A stretch of 12,908 nucleotides of DNA from Candidatus Brocadiaceae bacterium (GCA_003567495.1 PWZK01000153.1:1-12908); one strand, 5' to 3'; shown: positions 1-6,683, counted from the first letter of the stretch. Numbers and translations: made by a program. Notes: generated by a model not told the origin, from the letters alone.

Positions 1-2
1 GA

Positions 3-2090
3 CACGTGAGCATAGAGTTTGCCGAGCCCGAAGACCTGCCGGTCGATGCCGGCCGCGAGCAGCTGAACAGGTATCTTGAAGACTTCTACAACAGGGGCCG
101 GCATCGGGCCGTTTACGTTCCCTACACAATATGGGAAAGGGGCGGCACCAGGCATATGCCCGAGCCACAGGCTGAAAGCGGCGAAGAGATAGAGGATATC
201 GGGCGCGTTCCGGAAGATATTCGCGATCGCATAGCCGACCACCTGCAAGAAGTCAGCGGTGTCGAGGAGATAAACCCCGCCCATTTTCTCGGCCGGGATC
301 TGGGTATCGACAGCCTTGGGCGCGCCGAGCTCCTCTCATGGATCGAATCTGAGTGGGGAGAAAGCGGCGGGAACGCCGAATCGGTTCGGACCGTGGCCGA
401 CCTGATGCTGGCTGCATCCGGGTACGCCCCCGGCGATGAGCCTGAAGAGCTCCCAGAACCTCCTGCGAAGTGGTTCAGGGAACCGAAGGATCCTGAAAAA
501 AGGCGCATCGGTATCCCCGAAAGCGATACGTTGACCGATGCGTTTTTGAACGTCGCCGTTGAAAATCCGGACTCGCCTGTTCTGGCCGATCAGGTGTCCG
601 GCTTGCTTAGTTTTCGCCGTGTGCTTACGGCGGTGTTTGCGCTGAGGCCGCATATCGAGAAACTCCCGGGCCGGCGTATCGGAATTATGCTGCCCGCGTC
701 GGCCGGGGCCGGGGTTGTCTATCTGGCAACGCTTTTTGCCGGCAAAACGCCGGTCATGCTGAACTGGACGCTCGGGAGCAGAAATCTGCTGCACTGCCTG
801 AATACTGCGGAGGTGAAAAATATACTCACTGCCAGGGCGCTTACCGCCCGGGTCGAAAAAATGGGCACGGATCTGTCCGGCGTGTCGGAATATTTTACAT
901 ATCTCAGCGATTTACGGGCGAATATAGGCCCTGCCGCTAAAATATCGGCCGCTCTGCACGCGCGTCTGCGTCCGCGAAAGCTTCTCGATCGCAAAGTTGA
1001 TCCCCTGAGTGAAGCGGTTATACTGTTTACCAGCGGCTCCGAATCCTTCCCGAAAGCCGTGCCGCTGACACATGCCAACATCCTGAGCAACCTTCAGGAT
1101 ATCACCGAGGTAATAACGCTGCACCCCCACGATCGCCTCCTCGGAATGCTGCCGCCGTTTCATTCGTTCGGGTTGACGGTCACGCTTCTTTTGCCGCTAT
1201 GCACCGGCATGCGGACTGTTTTCCACCCGGATCCGACCGACGGCGGCACGCTGTCGCAATTGATAGACCTTTACGGGGTAAAACTTCTTGTCGGGACACC
1301 TACCTTCCTCCACGGCATTCTGAACTCCCGCGCGCATGCATCGCTCTCAACGCTCCGGCTGGCTGTAACCGGCGCGGAGAAATGCACCGAAGAGGTTTAC
1401 GATGCGCTGAGCAAGCGCTGCCCGGAAGCAGTCGTGCTCGAAGGATACGGCATCACCGAATGCTCGCCTGTCGTGTCGGTAAACGACGAAAATGCGCCGC
1501 GCCGTCAGTCCATAGGCAAGGTGCTGCCGTCGCTGGATTATGCGATAGTGGATACGGATTCATGGCGACGCGTCGAAACCGGCGAAAGAGGCATGCTGCT
1601 GCTGCGGGGACCGAGTGTGTTTGGCGGATACCTGCCGGAAAACGGAAAACCCCGCGACCCATTCGTAGAGTTCGAGGGGTTAAAATGGTATGAAACCGGC
1701 GACCTCGTAAGCGAGGACTCCGAAGGAGTGCTGACTTTCCAGGGCAGGCTCAAAAGGTTCGTCAAAATCGGTGGGGAGATGATATCGCTGCCCGCAATCG
1801 AAGAGGTGCTGCAAAAGCGCTATCCGGGAGGGGAAGACGGACCGGCTGTCGCCGTAGATGCGCTGGAGGAAGGCGGCTCGGTTCGGATTGTGCTGTTTAC
1901 CACCTGCAGGGATATTGACCGCCGGGCGGCAAATAACAGGCTGCGTGATGCCGGGCTGAGCGCGCTTTATAACATAAAACGTGTTTGTTATGTCGATAGC
2001 ATACCTGTACTTGGCACAGGCAAAACGGACTACCGCAAACTAAAACAGTCACTGCCAAAAGACCGGGCGGAGCGGGAAGAAGACACTTGA
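3..2090 (+). CDS. Acyl-ACP/acyl-CoA synthetase with fused acyl carrier protein domain (probably 5' partial)
   Basis: AMP-forming acyl-activating enzyme, likely linking a fatty acid to ACP or CoA for phospholipid synthesis or repair, as in Aas-type proteins. Numbering is from the GTG at 6. Residues 65-140 form an ACP domain with the phosphopantetheine site GIDSL (Ser103). The adenylation domain follows: P-loop FTSGSESFPK (341-350), GYGITECSP (480-488), YETGDLV (562-568), hinge GRLKRFVKIGGE (580-591) and the C-terminal catalytic lysine in GTGKTDYRKL (Lys673). The frame is open to the left edge, and the GTG lacks a visible ribosome site. Residues 1-55, with LNRYLEDFYN and YVPYTIWERGG, resemble the tail of a PlsC-type acyltransferase module, so the real protein probably begins outside the window as an acyltransferase-ACP-synthetase fusion. 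The domain calls are seen in the sequence. The fusion and the exact substrate are inferred. Confidence 0.93.
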   Translation, partial: HVSIEFAEPEDLPVDAGREQLNRYLEDFYNRGRHRAVYVPYTIWERGGTRHMPEPQAESGEEIEDIGRVPEDIRDRIADHLQEVSGVEEINPAHFLGRDLGIDSLGRAELLSWIESEWGESGGNAESVRTVADLMLAASGYAPGDEPEELPEPPAKWFREPKDPEKRRIGIPESDTLTDAFLNVAVENPDSPVLADQVSGLLSFRRVLTAVFALRPHIEKLPGRRIGIMLPASAGAGVVYLATLFAGKTPVMLNWTLGSRNLLHCLNTAEVKNILTARALTARVEKMGTDLSGVSEYFTYLSDLRANIGPAAKISAALHARLRPRKLLDRKVDPLSEAVILFTSGSESFPKAVPLTHANILSNLQDITEVITLHPHDRLLGMLPPFHSFGLTVTLLLPLCTGMRTVFHPDPTDGGTLSQLIDLYGVKLLVGTPTFLHGILNSRAHASLSTLRLAVTGAEKCTEEVYDALSKRCPEAVVLEGYGITECSPVVSVNDENAPRRQSIGKVLPSLDYAIVDTDSWRRVETGERGMLLLRGPSVFGGYLPENGKPRDPFVEFEGLKWYETGDLVSEDSEGVLTFQGRLKRFVKIGGEMISLPAIEEVLQKRYPGGEDGPAVAVDALEEGGSVRIVLFTTCRDIDRRAANNRLRDAGLSALYNIKRVCYVDSIPVLGTGKTDYRKLKQSLPKDRAEREEDT

Positions 2091-2131
2091 TATTATCTCA
2101 GGCTTGTTTTATCATTATTATTTTGTTGTTT

Positions 2132-2151
2132 GTAAGTCCTCAGTGAACCAC
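2132..2151 (+). repeat. 20-bp dispersed repeat, copy A
   Basis: GTAAGTCCTCAGTGAACCAC. Its exact reverse complement lies at 5787-5806, and a 17/20 relative lies at 6627-6646. It begins 42 bases after the synthetase stop and runs directly into a GC-rich hairpin. Its function is unknown; it may be the end of a small non-autonomous element. Confidence 0.8.
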
Positions 2152-2179
2152 CTGCCTGCGTCGCAGCGCAGCAGGCAGG
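2151..2179. repeat. GC-rich hairpin (CCTGCCTGC / GCAGGCAGG)
   Basis: A perfect 9-bp stem with an 11-base loop. The arm sequence is shared with the 21-base palindromes at 2295-2315 and 4594-4614, so this is one dispersed palindrome family. No T-run follows, so it is not a typical intrinsic terminator, although it lies downstream of the synthetase gene. Confidence 0.75.
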
Positions 2180-2190
2180 CGTCTTTCCCC

Positions 2191-2247
2191 GGGAACGCGG
2201 ACGTCTCGTCCGCACTAACGCATGCGGGCGGGGACGCCCGCGTTCCC
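2191..2247. repeat. Composite inverted repeat, cruciform-like
   Basis: The outer arms are 15 bases, 2191-2205 (GGGAACGCGGACGTC) against 2233-2247 (GACGCCCGCGTTCCC), with one mismatch. Two smaller hairpins lie inside: GGACG/CGTCC at 2199-2211 and GGGCG/CGCCC at 2226-2239. This can fold either as one long stem or as two side-by-side hairpins. It looks like a REP-type intergenic palindrome. Confidence 0.75.
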
Positions 2248-2294
2248 GGCAACGGCAAACGGCGGTTTAAGTGCCAGTGCAAGCAAAATGATAC

Positions 2295-2315
2295 GCCTGC
2301 CTGCTGCAGGCAGGC
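2295..2315. repeat. 21-base palindrome, copy 1
   Basis: Arms GCCTGCCTGC and GCAGGCAGGC around one central T. The identical 21 bases recur at 4594-4614. The two copies lie in the two long non-coding gaps on either side of the phosphomannomutase gene. Confidence 0.85.
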
Positions 2316-2477
2316 TTCGGCGCCGTACGGAAAAATATCCAATATCCAAGTTGCTGCGTTATTCACGTTCTTCGGCCGTTTTATACTTGAAAACAGAATA
2401 GCTATTAATATAATTTGAGGCAGGCGATGTGCCACTTCGTAATATTTAATGTGCTACATGCCTTCCTGCTTTTGTCG

Positions 2478-2505
2478 TTGGAAGGGCTTCGGACAGCCCT
2501 ATGAT
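2478..2505 (+). promoter_or_regulatory. Possible sigma70-like promoter upstream of phosphomannomutase
   Basis: TTGGAA (2478-2483), a 16-base spacer, then TATGAT (2500-2505). The spacer holds a GGGCT/AGCCC hairpin (2484-2499). It sits 200 bases before the phosphomannomutase start. Weak evidence: the -35 box matches consensus at only four of six positions. Confidence 0.3.
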
Positions 2506-2561
2506 ACGAACGGCGTAATCGATCAGCCGATCTTCAAGATCATATCGTCGTTCCTTTGTCA

Positions 2562-2591
2562 TTGGATATTGGATGTTGGATATTGGATATT
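2562..2591. repeat. TTGGATATT short tandem repeat
   Basis: Four near-perfect 7- to 9-base units of TTGGATATT/TTGGATGTT, followed by a T-run (2593-2600). A shorter reverse-complement copy (AATATCCAATATCC) lies at 2335-2348. Translated, it gives WILDVGYWIF-like peptides, which explains spurious short ORFs here. Confidence 0.75.
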
Positions 2592-2602
2592 CATTTTTTT
2601 CA

Positions 2603-2664
2603 CATCGACAATTTGTTGTCGATGTCGCGATATTAAGCGCCTATAGGGCTTATATAGGCCCTAT
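2603..2664. repeat. Two adjacent hairpins in the phosphomannomutase leader
   Basis: First hairpin: CATCGACAA (2603-2611), loop TTTG, TTGTCGATG (2616-2624). Second: ATAGGGC (2643-2649), 8-base loop, GCCCTAT (2658-2664). They lie 42-103 bases before the start codon and could fold in the mRNA leader. TCGACAATTTG (2605-2615) recurs upstream of the receiver gene at 12320-12330. No known riboswitch class is recognised. Confidence 0.6.
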
Positions 2665-2705
2665 GCCCTGATTTAATTCCGCTAACCCGAAAAAAGGAGT
2701 ACCCC

Positions 2706-4256
2706 ATGCCTATTGGAGATTATACGAACTCGATAGAAGAAGTGATCAAACGCGACGATATACGGGGGATCTGCGAAAAAAACATCACTCCCTCACTTGC
2801 ACGGAAATTGGGCGTTAACCTGGCAAAAATATTTATCGCGCATACCGATATTATGCCTGTTAACGTGGTTATAGGACACGATATGCGGTTGAGCGGGCCG
2901 CCGCTTGCAAGCGCCCTTGCCGAAGGGCTGGCGGCAGGGGGCTGCAGGCCGATAGCCCTTGGCCTCGCCGGCACCGAGCTGGTGGGTTTTCTTACTGCTC
3001 ATTACAGCGATGTCATTGACGGCGGGATCATAATTACCGCCTCGCATAATCCCGCCGATAACAACGGGTTTAAGTTTTTCGGTCGCACGGGGCTTCCGCT
3101 GCCGGTGGCAAAAGAGGTGCCGGTCCCCTCGCCTGCAGCTCCGCTTCGGAGGCTTGCGCTGGGTCTGAAGAAAGCCAGTATCCCCGAGCGGCTCGCGTGG
3201 GATGATTTTGCGCCGGATTATATAAAAACCGCGCTTGAAAAAGGCAAGCTGGATTTTACCGGCGCGGCATCGGGTGTCGAAAAACCGTTTAAGGTCGCCG
3301 TGGAGGCCGGAAACGGTATGGGCGGGCGTATTATGCGTGAGTTCGCTGCACTGACGCCGCAGTTCGACTGGGTTTTCTCCAACGAAGTGCCCGACGGGCG
3401 TTTCCCTGTTTTGGTGCCTAACCCGCTGAATGCACAGTACCAGAAAATGGTGGCGACGCTGGTCACGGAGAACGATGCGCATGCAGGGATGTGTTTCGAC
3501 GGCGATGCCGATCGGGTGGCGCTTACAGATGAGAAGGGCCGGATAATTTCCCCGCCCCTGCTGGGCACGCTTATCGGAAAGAAACTTCGCGAGAAGCTCG
3601 GGCCGGGCTGCGTGATTGCCCACAACATGGTATGCAGCTGGGTGGTGGCGGATATGCTGGGAGACAGGAACGATGTGTTTGGCGAGGCCGGCACCTTTAT
3701 GACGCCGGTGGGCTACAGCAAAATTAAACCCATTATGTACGCAAAACCCGACATAGCGTTTGGCGCCGAACACAGCGGACACTACATGTTCCGGGATTTT
3801 TATATCGCCGACAGCGGGATGCTGGCCGGGCTGATAGTGCTCGAACTTGCCTCCGAATTGCACAAACAGGGAAAAACTCTCTCTTCGCAGCTCGTCGAGC
3901 TGCGCGCCGGATACCACGAATCCGGCGAGATCAACTTCCAGCTGCCCGCTGAAAGACCCGCCGACCGGGTTATAGAAGAGGCCGTGAAGGCTTATGAGGG
4001 TGAGATAAAAAGTATATACGGCGTATCCGAAGAAGGAATACGGCTTGCTGAAAAGTACCCGCCCGAATTCAAACAGGCGGTTTCCGACGTGCTCGTCGAA
4101 GCTGAAAAATGGTGGTTCTGCCTCAGGAAAAGTGGCACGGAGGGCGGAGGCGGAGGTATTTGCCGCCTCTACGTGGAAGCGGTGGGCGACGCGGATTTGA
4201 TGGAGAAAAAACGCGATGAACTCGTCGAACTGATCGGACCGCAATACCGCATGTAA
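2706..4256 (+). CDS. Phosphomannomutase/phosphoglucomutase (alpha-D-phosphohexomutase)
   Basis: Cytoplasmic enzyme moving phosphate between C6 and C1 of mannose or glucose, feeding nucleotide-sugar and surface-glycan synthesis. At 516 residues it is slightly longer than the usual 450-500. All four family loops are visible: catalytic serine in TASHNP (111-116, Ser113), magnesium loop DGDADR (265-270), sugar-binding GAEHSGH (353-359) and phosphate-binding RKSGTE (474-479). DIRG (18-21) is also typical. The start is well supported: GGAG at 2696-2699, six bases before ATG. The phosphate loop continues as GGGGGIC before RLYVE, longer than the usual SGTEP-x-x-R of bacterial phosphomannomutases and closer in length to phosphoglucomutase loops. 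The gene stands alone, with non-coding DNA of about 615 and 440 bases on either side. The family is certain; the preferred sugar cannot be told. Confidence 0.95.
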   Translation: MPIGDYTNSIEEVIKRDDIRGICEKNITPSLARKLGVNLAKIFIAHTDIMPVNVVIGHDMRLSGPPLASALAEGLAAGGCRPIALGLAGTELVGFLTAHYSDVIDGGIIITASHNPADNNGFKFFGRTGLPLPVAKEVPVPSPAAPLRRLALGLKKASIPERLAWDDFAPDYIKTALEKGKLDFTGAASGVEKPFKVAVEAGNGMGGRIMREFAALTPQFDWVFSNEVPDGRFPVLVPNPLNAQYQKMVATLVTENDAHAGMCFDGDADRVALTDEKGRIISPPLLGTLIGKKLREKLGPGCVIAHNMVCSWVVADMLGDRNDVFGEAGTFMTPVGYSKIKPIMYAKPDIAFGAEHSGHYMFRDFYIADSGMLAGLIVLELASELHKQGKTLSSQLVELRAGYHESGEINFQLPAERPADRVIEEAVKAYEGEIKSIYGVSEEGIRLAEKYPPEFKQAVSDVLVEAEKWWFCLRKSGTEGGGGGICRLYVEAVGDADLMEKKRDELVELIGPQYRM

Positions 4257-4294
4257 TGGGATTGAATTCAAAATGTGGAATTAGGAATGAGGAA

Positions 4295-4369
4295 TCAACG
4301 ACAACGACAATTTAAGCTGATAAGTTGTTAAGTTGTTGAGCTGTTAAGCAACGACAACGGCAACGACAG
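4295..4369. repeat. Simple AACGAC / TTAAG(TTG) repeats
   Basis: Runs of CAACGACAACGACAA (4296-4310) and CAACGACAACGGCAACGACA (4349-4368) enclose TAAGTTGTTAAGTTGTTGAGCTGTTAAG. The ACGAC units can pair weakly with the GTTGTT units. Low-complexity intergenic sequence with no coding potential. Confidence 0.6.
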
Positions 4370-4390
4370 TAAGACGGGTTGTAGTTTTTG

Positions 4391-4563
4391 CCGTCAGGCC
4401 CGAAGGGCCGTCTGATTAATAGCCCGGGGTGGAAGCGCCCTGTCGTTGGGCGTTGTAACCCCGGGAAACTCTTGCAAAAAACAGAAAAGAGCCCCGTAGG
4501 GGCGATTCAAAGGTTTGGTGAATTCAGGGCGAGCCCCTTTCTTGAGTCGCCCCGTCGGGGCTC
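4391..4563. repeat. Cluster of three GC-rich hairpins
   Basis: Hairpin 1: GGCCC/GGGCC with a GAA loop (4397-4409). Hairpin 2: CCCGGGGT (4423-4430) with ACCCCGGG (4458-4465), holding an inner CGCCC/GGGCG stem (4436-4452). Hairpin 3: 17-base arms 4489-4505 (GAGCCCCGTAGGGGCGA) and 4547-4563 (TCGCCCCGTCGGGGCTC), two mismatches, each arm also self-complementary. Such modules are often dispersed intergenic repeats. A 79-residue open frame across it is judged spurious. Confidence 0.7.
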
Positions 4564-4593
4564 AGTACGGGGGGAGGGTGCTCAGGTTTCACC

Positions 4594-4614
4594 GCCTGCC
4601 TGCTGCAGGCAGGC
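4594..4614. repeat. 21-base palindrome, copy 2
   Basis: Identical to 2295-2315 (arms GCCTGCCTGC / GCAGGCAGGC). It lies about 80 bases before the LysM/LytM gene. Confidence 0.85.
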
Positions 4615-4695
4615 TGAGAACGCGTGAAATAAGCGCGTTAGCCGCATGCAGAAAATAAAAACAATCCGGAGTGTCCCTTAATTCGGGTAAAAATC

Positions 4696-5493
4696 GTGAC
4701 GAAAAAAATGTTGCCGCTTTTCGCCTTGCTTACGCCGTGGCTGTTATTTCAGGGATGTCGATCAATAACCCCAACGCAGGATTTTAACGGCGGGCTTGCG
4801 GATGTCAAGGCGGAAAATGATGTCGGTGCCATACTGCCCGATCCGCGCCACAATTACAGCGTTTACTACGTAAGGCCGGGCGATACCCTCTATTCCCTCG
4901 GCGCCCGGTTCGGCATACCATGGCAGGATATCCGGGAATTGAACAGAAGCGATATATACGACCTTGAAATCGGCCAGGTGCTTTTCATTCCCATTGCAAC
5001 CGATTCGCCCCGAAACGGACGACCGCACGTCGCCGGCGGCAGGCGAGAAAACGACCAGGCAAAGCCGCAGCCGGAAGGACGGCCGGTGGGCGGTGAAAAC
5101 GCCGCCGGCGGCGACTGGATGTGGCCGCTTCGGGGCTCCCTTACGCGAGAATACGGCCACAGGCGACATGGCCTGCCCGAGCCCGGTGTCACGATAAGGG
5201 CGCCGGCGGGCGCGGAAGTGCGCGCAATAGCCGATGGTGAGGTTATTTTTGCGATCCGGGGGCCGGAAAATGTGGAGCCCGGCTGGGGCAACGTGGTGGC
5301 CGTCCGCCACGGCCGGGATGTCGTAAGCTGGTACGCACTTCTGGATATTCTCAGCGTGCGTGGCGGGACAATGGTTCGTAAGGGCGACGTAATAGGTACG
5401 GTTGGTGTCGGCGATAAGCGGGAGACGGCGGAACTCGCCCTGCGGCTTTTCAAAAACGACAGGCCGGTAAATCCTGCGCTGTATCTGCCCTGA
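4696..5493 (+). CDS. LysM plus degenerate LytM/M23-domain lipoprotein (NlpD/EnvC-like)
   Basis: Predicted envelope lipoprotein of 265 residues: basic N-terminus, hydrophobic stretch and a lipobox-like LFQGC with Cys21. A LysM peptidoglycan-binding domain follows at about 55-100 (YYVRPGDTLYSLGARFGI ... IGQVLFIPIA), then a Gly/Pro/Arg-rich linker, then an M23-fold domain at about 144-262 (MWPLRGSLTREYG ... IRAPAGAEVRAIADGEV ... PVNPALYLP). The zinc-ligand positions are lost: PGVTI replaces the HxGxD region, YALLD replaces the YxHL motif, and AELALRLF replaces HLHFE. It is therefore more likely a non-catalytic activator or scaffold for cell-wall amidases, as known for NlpD and EnvC, than a peptidase. 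GTG at 4696 has no good ribosome site. GGAG at 4668-4671 fits an unusual in-frame ATT at 4681; ATG at 4708 is another option. Confidence 0.88.
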   Translation: MTKKMLPLFALLTPWLLFQGCRSITPTQDFNGGLADVKAENDVGAILPDPRHNYSVYYVRPGDTLYSLGARFGIPWQDIRELNRSDIYDLEIGQVLFIPIATDSPRNGRPHVAGGRRENDQAKPQPEGRPVGGENAAGGDWMWPLRGSLTREYGHRRHGLPEPGVTIRAPAGAEVRAIADGEVIFAIRGPENVEPGWGNVVAVRHGRDVVSWYALLDILSVRGGTMVRKGDVIGTVGVGDKRETAELALRLFKNDRPVNPALYLP

Positions 5494-5507
5494 CGCAGGC
5501 CCCGGTT

Positions 5508-5660
5508 TTAACCCGCATATGACTGAACAAGACGTTCCGTTTTCACCCATCGGCTCAGCTGCTGACATACGCTCTCCGGGCGGCTATGCCCCGACAGCAG
5601 AACAGATGAATCAAAAACCGGCTCATCCCCGACAATCTCAAGAAGCTCAGCCCATTTCAT
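5508..5660 (-). pseudogene. Remnant of an AbiEi-type antitoxin (N-terminal winged-helix only)
   Basis: About 50 residues from ATG at 5660 (an in-frame TTG at 5690 adds ten more). MKWAELLEIVGDEPVF followed by QLSRWVKTERLVQ resembles, from memory, the N-terminal helix-turn-helix of AbiEi-family antitoxins of type IV toxin-antitoxin systems, which are normally about 190 residues or longer. Where the family continues with an LRRGLY-like segment, this copy reads SYAG and stops, 15 bases from the end of the convergent LysM/LytM gene. No AbiEii toxin gene is present. AGGG lies eight bases before the ATG, and a plausible promoter lies upstream. I read it as a decayed module left after deletion. It could still make a short DNA-binding peptide. 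Confidence 0.55.
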
Positions 5661-5695
5661 TCTATATACCCTGATGTCGATTTGACGCAACGCCT

Positions 5696-5724
5696 ATTAT
5701 GAGCTTTTTTTCTGCCTGATTCAA
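5696..5724 (-). promoter_or_regulatory. Possible promoter of the AbiEi remnant
   Basis: On the minus strand: TTGAAT (5724-5719), a 17-base spacer, then CATAAT (5701-5696, five of six to TATAAT). It ends 35 bases before the ATG at 5660. It suggests that the remnant kept its original upstream region. Confidence 0.45.
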
Positions 5725-5786
5725 ATGGTGGCAGCGCAAACTCCTCATTGGCGGTATATATTCTTTTCTTTTTTCTACTACGATGT

Positions 5787-5806
5787 GTGGTTCACTGAGG
5801 ACTTAC
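5787..5806 (-). repeat. 20-bp dispersed repeat, copy B, at the 3' end of the LOG gene
   Basis: Exact reverse complement of copy A at 2132-2151. Read on the minus strand, its first bases GTAAG supply the last base of the Trp codon and the TAA stop of the LOG gene. Confidence 0.8.
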
Positions 5807-6579
5807 CATAAACCTTTCTCTCCGGTACGAGTGTCTGCCAGCCGGCGCAGTCGTTCAAGAATGATCTCAACCGCCTCATCTTCGCTGTCGGTTACCTTCA
5901 AAAGATCCATGTCCTCAGGTGATATATAGCCTCTTGCCAGCATCGGGTCTTTTATCCAGTCGATCAGGCCGTTCCAGAACCGCGACCCATAGAGAACGAG
6001 TCCGAAATTTTCGTTCCGCATGGTCTGTATAAGCGTAAGAGACTCAAAAAGCTCGTCCATAGTCCCGAAACCGCCGGGAAACATTATAAAACCAATTGAA
6101 TTTTTCAGGAACATCACTTTTCTGCAGAAAAAGTAGTGAAACTCAAGCATGATGTCCAGATAGCGGTTGGGTTTCTGCTCGAAGGGAAGTTCTATGTTCA
6201 GCCCGACCGATTTACCGCCGCCTTCCTTTGCACCCCTGTTGGCGGCTTCCATAAAACCGCCGCCGCCGCCCGTTATTACAGCTATATCCTTCTCGGCCAG
6301 GCGACGGGCCGTGTTGCGTGCCTTTTCGTAATATTCGTCGTCTTCCTCCCGACCCCTTGCACTGCCGAAAATCGATACCGCGGGGCCGAGGCTGTGCAGC
6401 GTCTCAAATCCCTCGACAAATTCGGCCATTATGCGAAAAACTCGCCAGGTGTCGTGTTGGGCAAATGAAGCGTTCTGTCTTGAGGCGTCTATGAGCTCAA
6501 AATCACTCTTGACTCCCCGCTTGCGAATGCCGGAGTCGGCTGGTTCCTGTGCGTCATGTCCGTCGCCTTTCATTTTCAT
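5803..6579 (-). CDS. LOG-family nucleotide 5'-monophosphate phosphoribohydrolase (TIGR00730-like)
   Basis: A 258-residue Rossmann-fold cytosolic protein. The family motifs GGGGGFMEAANRGA (104-117) and PGGFGTMDE (168-176) are complete. The family removes ribose 5'-phosphate from nucleoside monophosphates, including cytokinin precursors, and was long mislabelled as lysine decarboxylase. SIFGSAR (69-75) starts the nucleotide-binding core. The first 40 or so residues are polar and probably flexible. ATG at 6579 is preferred: a strong AGGAAGGAG lies upstream with nine bases between GGAG and the start. A second Met is codon 3. The gene is transcribed opposite to its flanking genes and stands alone, with repeat copies at both ends. 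No clear promoter was found. The bacterial substrate is not predictable from sequence alone. Confidence 0.94.
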   Translation of the reverse strand: MKMKGDGHDAQEPADSGIRKRGVKSDFELIDASRQNASFAQHDTWRVFRIMAEFVEGFETLHSLGPAVSIFGSARGREEDDEYYEKARNTARRLAEKDIAVITGGGGGFMEAANRGAKEGGGKSVGLNIELPFEQKPNRYLDIMLEFHYFFCRKVMFLKNSIGFIMFPGGFGTMDELFESLTLIQTMRNENFGLVLYGSRFWNGLIDWIKDPMLARGYISPEDMDLLKVTDSEDEAVEIILERLRRLADTRTGEKGLW

Positions 6580-6610
6580 GGCCTGCTTCTCCTTCCTGTT
6601 TTTAGAACCA

Positions 6611-6683
6611 TTGTAAGTGTTCAGTTGTAAGTGTTCAGTAAACCACGCTTCAAACCGTCACTACCAATATACTCAGGACTTAC
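6611..6683. repeat. Repeat cluster in the LOG-fucU divergent region
   Basis: Two adjacent exact copies of TTGTAAGTGTTCAG (6611-6624, 6625-6638). The second runs into TAAACCAC to give GTAAGTGTTCAGTAAACCAC (6627-6646), 17/20 to copy A. ACTCAGGACTTAC (6671-6683) is an inverted copy of the same core with one mismatch, so 6627-6683 is a 57-base unit with inverted ends. A further degenerate copy, TTGCAAGTGTTCA, lies at 6721-6733, just before the fucU promoter. Confidence 0.75.

Noticed and set aside
2104..2646. Short open frames of 65-105 codons in the first repeat island
   Set aside because: They are built from palindromes and TTGGATATT repeats, overlap on both strands and lack ribosome sites.
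2793..4271. 492-codon open frame on the minus strand opposite the phosphohexomutase
   Set aside because: It is a shadow of a certain gene: it has no recognisable motif, no ribosome site, and a composition expected from the complementary strand of biased codons.
4295..4369. Possible CRISPR-like direct repeats
   Set aside because: The units are short, irregular and without spacers of equal length; they are simple-sequence repeats.
4388..4627. 79-codon open frame in the second repeat island
   Set aside because: It is translated hairpin sequence only, with no ribosome site or recognisable fold.
4762..5568. 268-codon minus-strand frame opposite the LysM/LytM gene
   Set aside because: It overlaps nearly all of a gene with clear domains and shows no family motif.
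5508..5690. Functional full-length antitoxin gene
   Set aside because: It is only about a quarter of the family length, stops before the conserved LRRGLY-type segment, and has no toxin partner.
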